DNA of 16,398 nt from an uncultured Collinsella sp. (GTDB taxonomy: Bacteria; Actinomycetota; Coriobacteriia; Coriobacteriales; Coriobacteriaceae), in assembly GCA_902489945.1 (NCBI GenBank), contig CABUBZ010000045.1, positions 1-16,398 on the forward strand. Reading direction: 5' to 3'. Position numbers and translations under genes: made by a program. Positions 13,011 to 16,398 of this stretch are shown here, piece by piece. The notes under the pieces were generated by a model that was not told where the DNA came from, did no database searches, and was given only the letters and a program-made list of their open reading frames with translations. Positions within the stretch are counted from its first letter, which is position 1, and each line of letters opens with the position of its first letter.

Positions 13011-14629
13011 TGACTGACGTGCGCAAGGCCGTGCAGGGCCTCATCGAGTACGCTATCCACCGATCGATGATCGGCCAGGACGATCGCATCTGGGCATACA
13101 ACACCATTTTGGAGTGCATCGGCGCCACGGGCCCCGCACTCGACATGGCTTGGGCGCTCAAGACCGAGAAGATTTCGCTCTTGCACCCCGATACGCTCCC
13201 CGACTTCGACCTAGAGGGCACGCTTGCTGTGCTTTCCGAGGCCGCCGTTGCCAACGGCGCTGCCGAGGACACGGCATCGGGCCGCGACCGCATCGCCATG
13301 CGAATCATGGGCGTGCTCACGCCGAGGCCTTCGGTTGTAAACGAAGAGTTCAACGGACGTATGGGCGTCAACGAGCCCCGCGCCGCAACCGACTGGTTCT
13401 ACGGCCTGTGCTGCGACGCCGGCTACGTGCGCCGTGCCGCCATCGCGCGCAACATCAAATGGAGCACCCCCACCAACTGGGGCGATCTTGAGATCACTAT
13501 CAACCTGTCCAAGCCTGAGAAGGACCCGCGCGATATCGCCGCGGCAGGTGTAGCCAAGAACACGGGCGAGAAGTATCCCGCTTGCCAGCTCTGCATCGAA
13601 AACGAGGGCTACCCCGGACGCTCCGCCGCAGCCGACGGCGGCGCTCATCCCGCCCGTCAGAACCTGCGCGTTATTCCCATCCAGCTCGACGGCGAGCGCT
13701 GGGGTTTCCAGTACAGCCCGTATGCGTATTTTAACGAGCACTGCATTGCTATGAGCTCCGAGCATCGCCCGATGCACGTGGACCGCAAGAGTTTGACCTG
13801 TCTGCTTGACTTTGTCGACCTGTTCCCGCACTACTTTATTGGCTCCAACGCCGACCTGCCTATCGTGGGCGGCTCGATCTTGTCGCACGACCACTTCCAG
13901 GGCGGCGCGCACGAGTTCCCCATGATGCACGCCGCCGAGATCTCGCAGTTTAGCGTGCCCGGATTTGATCAGGTTAGCGGTACCGTGCTGCAGTGGCCGC
14001 TCTCGGTGCTGCGCCTGCGCTCGCATGACCGCGCCCAGCTGCTCGACGCTGCCGAGAAGATTATCCTCGCCTGGCGCAAGTGGACCGATGAGTCGGTTGG
14101 CGTCATCGCGCACACAGCCGACGGCGTAGCGCACAACACTGTGACGCCCGTCATCCGCCGCGTCGACTCCCGCGGCAATGCCGGCGGCGAGATCTACGAG
14201 GCCTACCTGGCGCTTCGTTGCAACATCACAACCGACGAGCATCCACTGGGCGTATTCCACCCACATGCCGAGTATCACCACATTAAGAAGGAGAACATCG
14301 GCCTGATCGAGGTCATGGGCCTGGCGATTTTGCCGCCGCGTTTGGTTCCCGAGCTCGGCGCTGTCCGCGAGCACTTGCTGGCAGCCAAGGCCGATGCCAG
14401 CTACGACCTTGCTGGCGCGCTCGAGGGCGACGACCTTTGCCGCAGCCACGCCGCATGGGCCGAGGACGTCTTTGCCCGCCGCGCCGACGAGCTTACGGCC
14501 GATAACGCCATCGACATCCTACACGAGGAGGTCGGCGTGGTGTTTGGCCACGTGCTCGACAACGCCGGCGTCTTCAAGTGGGACGAGGCAGGACGCGCCG
14601 CCCAACAGCGCTTTATCGACTCGCTGTAG
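13001..14629 (+). CDS. galT: UDP-glucose--hexose-1-phosphate uridylyltransferase, class II
   Basis: A GalT of the Gram-positive class II family (542 residues, compared with about 350 in class I). It swaps galactose-1-phosphate with UDP-glucose to give glucose-1-phosphate and UDP-galactose. The active site is SHDHFQGG, with H296, H298 and Q300 forming the HxHxQ nucleotidyl-transfer motif. Further family blocks are IKWSTPTNWGDLEITINLSK, FNEHCI, and HPHAEYHHIKKENIGLIEVMG near the C-terminus. ATG 13001 has AAGGGGG ten bases upstream; an ATG at 13010 (TAATG with the galK stop) is an alternative. No UDP-galactose 4-epimerase gene lies in the window, so galE must be elsewhere. Confidence 0.94.
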   Translation: MAVMTDVRKAVQGLIEYAIHRSMIGQDDRIWAYNTILECIGATGPALDMAWALKTEKISLLHPDTLPDFDLEGTLAVLSEAAVANGAAEDTASGRDRIAMRIMGVLTPRPSVVNEEFNGRMGVNEPRAATDWFYGLCCDAGYVRRAAIARNIKWSTPTNWGDLEITINLSKPEKDPRDIAAAGVAKNTGEKYPACQLCIENEGYPGRSAAADGGAHPARQNLRVIPIQLDGERWGFQYSPYAYFNEHCIAMSSEHRPMHVDRKSLTCLLDFVDLFPHYFIGSNADLPIVGGSILSHDHFQGGAHEFPMMHAAEISQFSVPGFDQVSGTVLQWPLSVLRLRSHDRAQLLDAAEKIILAWRKWTDESVGVIAHTADGVAHNTVTPVIRRVDSRGNAGGEIYEAYLALRCNITTDEHPLGVFHPHAEYHHIKKENIGLIEVMGLAILPPRLVPELGAVREHLLAAKADASYDLAGALEGDDLCRSHAAWAEDVFARRADELTADNAIDILHEEVGVVFGHVLDNAGVFKWDEAGRAAQQRFIDSL

Positions 14630-14676
14630 TACGCGAACTCGAAAGCACGCACTTAACAAATAGCGCCTACACGACC

Positions 14677-14694
14677 ACGGCGGGCGCCGTTTTC
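14677..14694 (+). terminator. Weak candidate terminator of galKT
   Basis: ACGGC (14677-14681) and GCCGT (14686-14690) form a short GC-rich stem with loop GGGC, followed by TTTC. It is 48 bases after the galT stop. The stem has only five pairs and the T-run is short, so efficiency would be modest. Confidence 0.4.
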
Positions 14695-14703
14695 TGATGC
14701 AAG

Positions 14704-14716
14704 GGTAGCTAATTTG
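14704..14716 (+). repeat. 13-mer GGTAGCTAATTTG shared with the 3567 palindrome edge
   Basis: The exact word also occurs at 3559-3571, at the left boundary of the nested palindrome. Both copies are intergenic and directly precede repeat sequences. It may be a boundary sequence of an intergenic repeat family; with two copies this is only suggestive. Confidence 0.5.
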
Positions 14717-14725
14717 CACCAAAAC

Positions 14726-14764
14726 AAGGAGTGTTCCAAACTGCCGGCAGAGAAGGAGCGCCCC
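14726..14764 (+). repeat. Dispersed repeat, copy upstream of the ATPase gene
   Basis: About 39 bases starting AAGGAGTGTTCCAAACTGCC match 16235-16273 with about four substitutions, including the shared block CAAACTGCCGGCAGA. The two copies are direct repeats that bracket the AAA ATPase gene and its upstream tandem repeats. Confidence 0.75.
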
Positions 14765-14780
14765 AGGTGCCGACCTAAAC

Positions 14781-14870
14781 CCCACATTATTCGATGGAAA
14801 AACGTGGTTACCTCCCACATTATTCGATGGAAAAACGTGGTTTACTCCCACATTTTTCGATGGAAAGACC
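14781..14870 (+). repeat. Triplicated 33-bp repeat upstream of the ATPase gene
   Basis: Three head-to-tail units begin at 14781, 14814 and 14847. Units one and two are 33 bases and differ only in the last few positions; the third is a shortened variant of about 24 bases. Each full unit holds an imperfect palindrome, CCACAT ... TTCGATGGAA ... ACGTGG. The third unit reaches into the expected -35 region of the ATPase promoter. With no spacers between units it is not a CRISPR. An array of regulator-binding sites is the simplest reading. Confidence 0.8.
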
Positions 14871-14880
14871 AAGACGGTCT

Positions 14881-14905
14881 TATACTAACCATGATCGTTA
14901 GGGGG
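14881..14905 (+). promoter_or_regulatory. -10 box and ribosome site of the ATPase gene
   Basis: TATACT (14881-14886) is one base off the -10 consensus and lies 23 bases before the ATG. AGGGGG (14900-14905) is the ribosome site at a spacing of 4. No strong -35 is visible; the matching region falls in the third tandem repeat unit, which suggests control by a protein bound there. Confidence 0.55.
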
Positions 14906-14909
14906 CAGT

Positions 14910-16211
14910 ATGCAGCGACAGCTAATGGACGAACTCATCGCTTGGAAATCTAGGTCAAACCGCAAGCCCCTCCTGCTTAAGGGGGCCCGCCAGACGGGAA
15001 AAACCTGGCTTCTCAACGAATTCGCAGGCCAGCAGTATCAAAACGTCATCCGTTTTGACTTTATGCTCGAACCGGGCGCACGTTCGCTGTTCGACGGAAG
15101 CCTTGACCCCAAACGCATCATCTCCCAGATAGAGCTCCTGCGCGGCCAGACCATAACGCCGACAGACACGCTCATCATCTTCGACGAAATCCAAGAGGCA
15201 CCGCGTGGCATCACCTCGCTCAAATACTTCAACGAGCTGGCGCCGGAATACCATATCATGGCAGCCGGCTCCTATATGGGGCTCGCGCTCCGACGCGAAA
15301 ACGAGTCGTTCCCCGTCGGCAAGATCGACCAGCTTACCATGCGCCCCATGGGGTTTGTCGAGTTCGTTCGTGCCGTCGATGGCGATCCGCTCGCAGATGC
15401 CATCCTTGCCGCAGACATGGACCTGCTGGCGAACGTTTCCGAAAAGCTCGAGCGCCTGCTCAAGGAATACCTCGTTGTCGGTGGCATGCCAGAAGTTGTC
15501 TCCGCTTTCGCCGCCTCCCACGATTTCATCGAGGCCCGCAGGCTTCAGCAGCAAATCATCGAAGCTTATGAATCCGATTTTGGCAAGCATGCGCCAGCCC
15601 GCATCGTCGAGCGCATGAGGCTGGTTTGGAAATCCCTTCCCGGCCAGCTCGCAAAGGAAAACAAGAAGTTCGTCTACGGCGCGCTTCGTCCCGGGGCGCG
15701 CGCACGCGATTTTGAGGAAAGCCTCCAGTGGCTCATGGACTATGGAATCGTTCATAAGGTACCACGTGTTTCCGCCCTAAGAGCACCGCTCACAAGCTAC
15801 GAGGATCTCTCGGGCTTCAAGCTGTTCTGCATCGACACCGGCATCCTCGGAGCACTCTCCGGCCTCACGCCAGCCATTGTTCTGAACGGGCCCGCTGTTT
15901 TTACGGAGTTCAAAGGCTCGCTGACCGAGCAATACGTCGCACAGGAGCTTTTGCTCCAAGGCAATACTCCCGCGTATTGGTCATCCTCCTCCGGCAATGC
16001 AGAGACTGACTTTGCCATCGACCATGCGGGGACCGTGCTTCCGCTCGAGGTCAAGGCAGCAGAGAATCTCAAAGCAAAGAGCCTGAGGATTGCCTGCGAG
16101 AAGTTCAAGCTCGAGCGCTGCGTGAGAACATCGTTAGCGGCATATAGAGACGAGGGCACGCTCGTCAACATTCCGCTCTGGGAGATTGGGCAAATCGACA
16201 AGCTGGCATAG
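14910..16211 (+). CDS. AAA ATPase with DUF4143 / PD-(D/E)xK-like C-terminal domain
   Basis: A 433-residue protein of the AAA_14-DUF4143 family, whose cellular role is not established. Walker A is GARQTGKT (25-32) and Walker B LIIFDE (88-93); a sensor-like AAGSYMGLAL follows. The middle region (about 185-300) is helical with a winged-helix-like stretch. The C-terminus (about 335-420) resembles a PD-(D/E)xK fold: E365 and D367 (AETDF), then LEVK (379-382). The start at 14910 has AGGGGG upstream. It is a lone gene behind galT, but has its own promoter, three upstream tandem repeats and direct repeats on both flanks, which suggests an independently acquired module. Such genes are often strain-variable in gut bacteria; proposed roles in defence or stress are unproven, and I assign none. 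Confidence 0.85.
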   Translation: MQRQLMDELIAWKSRSNRKPLLLKGARQTGKTWLLNEFAGQQYQNVIRFDFMLEPGARSLFDGSLDPKRIISQIELLRGQTITPTDTLIIFDEIQEAPRGITSLKYFNELAPEYHIMAAGSYMGLALRRENESFPVGKIDQLTMRPMGFVEFVRAVDGDPLADAILAADMDLLANVSEKLERLLKEYLVVGGMPEVVSAFAASHDFIEARRLQQQIIEAYESDFGKHAPARIVERMRLVWKSLPGQLAKENKKFVYGALRPGARARDFEESLQWLMDYGIVHKVPRVSALRAPLTSYEDLSGFKLFCIDTGILGALSGLTPAIVLNGPAVFTEFKGSLTEQYVAQELLLQGNTPAYWSSSSGNAETDFAIDHAGTVLPLEVKAAENLKAKSLRIACEKFKLERCVRTSLAAYRDEGTLVNIPLWEIGQIDKLA

Positions 16212-16234
16212 GCGCTGTGGAGGGGGTGCCCCGT

Positions 16235-16306
16235 AAGGAGTGTCCCAAACTGCCGGCAGAAAAGGAACGTCCCTATCTGCCGCATTCCCGAAGCAAGACA
16301 ACGCCG
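16235..16306 (+). repeat. Dispersed repeat, copy downstream of the ATPase gene
   Basis: The first part (16235-16273) repeats 14726-14764 in the same orientation. The second part (16258-16306) is the reverse complement of 83-129. This copy therefore joins the two half-elements and probably shows the fuller form: a GCCGGCAG-containing part followed by the AAGGAACGTCCCT part. It begins 24 bases after the ATPase stop codon. Confidence 0.75.
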
Positions 16307-16398
16307 ATGTCTTGGAAACGACAGACACTATGACCCAATCCGAGGGCACGGAAACGACAGGAGCCCCCGCTCGTGACCGCGGGTCGGGGCTGCGACAA
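16307..16398. other. Right-end non-coding sequence
   Basis: I see no gene here. The word GGAAACGACAG occurs twice (16314-16324 and 16350-16360). At the very end a GC-rich stretch (16362-16390) can pair CCCCCGC with GCGGG/GGGG words and may be part of another hairpin cut by the window edge. Confidence 0.4.

Noticed and set aside
13211..14449. 412-codon minus-strand open frame inside galT
   Set aside because: It is a shadow of a clearly conserved galT; its composition is Ala/Val/His-rich as expected of antisense translation.
14781..14870. CRISPR array
   Set aside because: The 33-base units are directly abutting, with no unique spacers, only three copies and no cas genes. An operator-type tandem repeat fits better.

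Overview
The window looks like a piece of a high-GC anaerobic gut actinobacterium, most likely a coriobacterium close to Collinsella. This is an inference. It rests on the GC-rich codon choice, the class II (Gram-positive type) GalT paired with a divergent GalK, a flavodiiron protein typical of strict anaerobes, and dense palindromic intergenic repeats. No rRNA, tRNA, CRISPR array, IS transposase or phage gene is visible.

Left part (1-3767). A possible terminator hairpin of an off-window gene and two inverted-repeat elements fill 1-370. A minus-strand operon follows, encoding a BceA-type ABC ATPase (2668-3453) and a BceB-type ten-helix permease (456-2678), ending in a good intrinsic terminator. 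No two-component system is adjacent. The divergent gap 3454-3767 carries a 160-bp nested palindrome.

Middle part (3768-9083). A TTG-started gene encodes a fusion of a Nudix hydrolase (MutT/NudG type) with a Vsr-type T:G mismatch endonuclease, the most unusual coding feature here. Next come a possible small protein, an AraC regulator with a HAD phosphatase directly behind it, a second giant hairpin (6914-7063), a class II ketose-bisphosphate aldolase on the minus strand, and a divergent DeoR regulator.

Right part (9145-16398). A flavodiiron protein (minus), a LacI/GalR-type repressor (minus), and the divergent galK-galT operon of the Leloir pathway. The lacI-galK gap holds three copies of one 12-bp operator-like word. 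After galT come a triplicated 33-bp repeat and an AAA ATPase with a DUF4143/PD-(D/E)xK-like C-terminus. That gene is flanked by copies of a dispersed repeat that is also found, inverted, at the left end of the window.

Functionally, galactose enters glycolysis through GalK and GalT under the LacI-type repressor. The aldolase, probably governed by the DeoR regulator, serves lower glycolysis or tagatose use. The flavodiiron protein detoxifies O2 or NO. The BceAB pair probably handles peptide antibiotics, and the Nudix-Vsr protein protects the genome from damaged or modified nucleotides.
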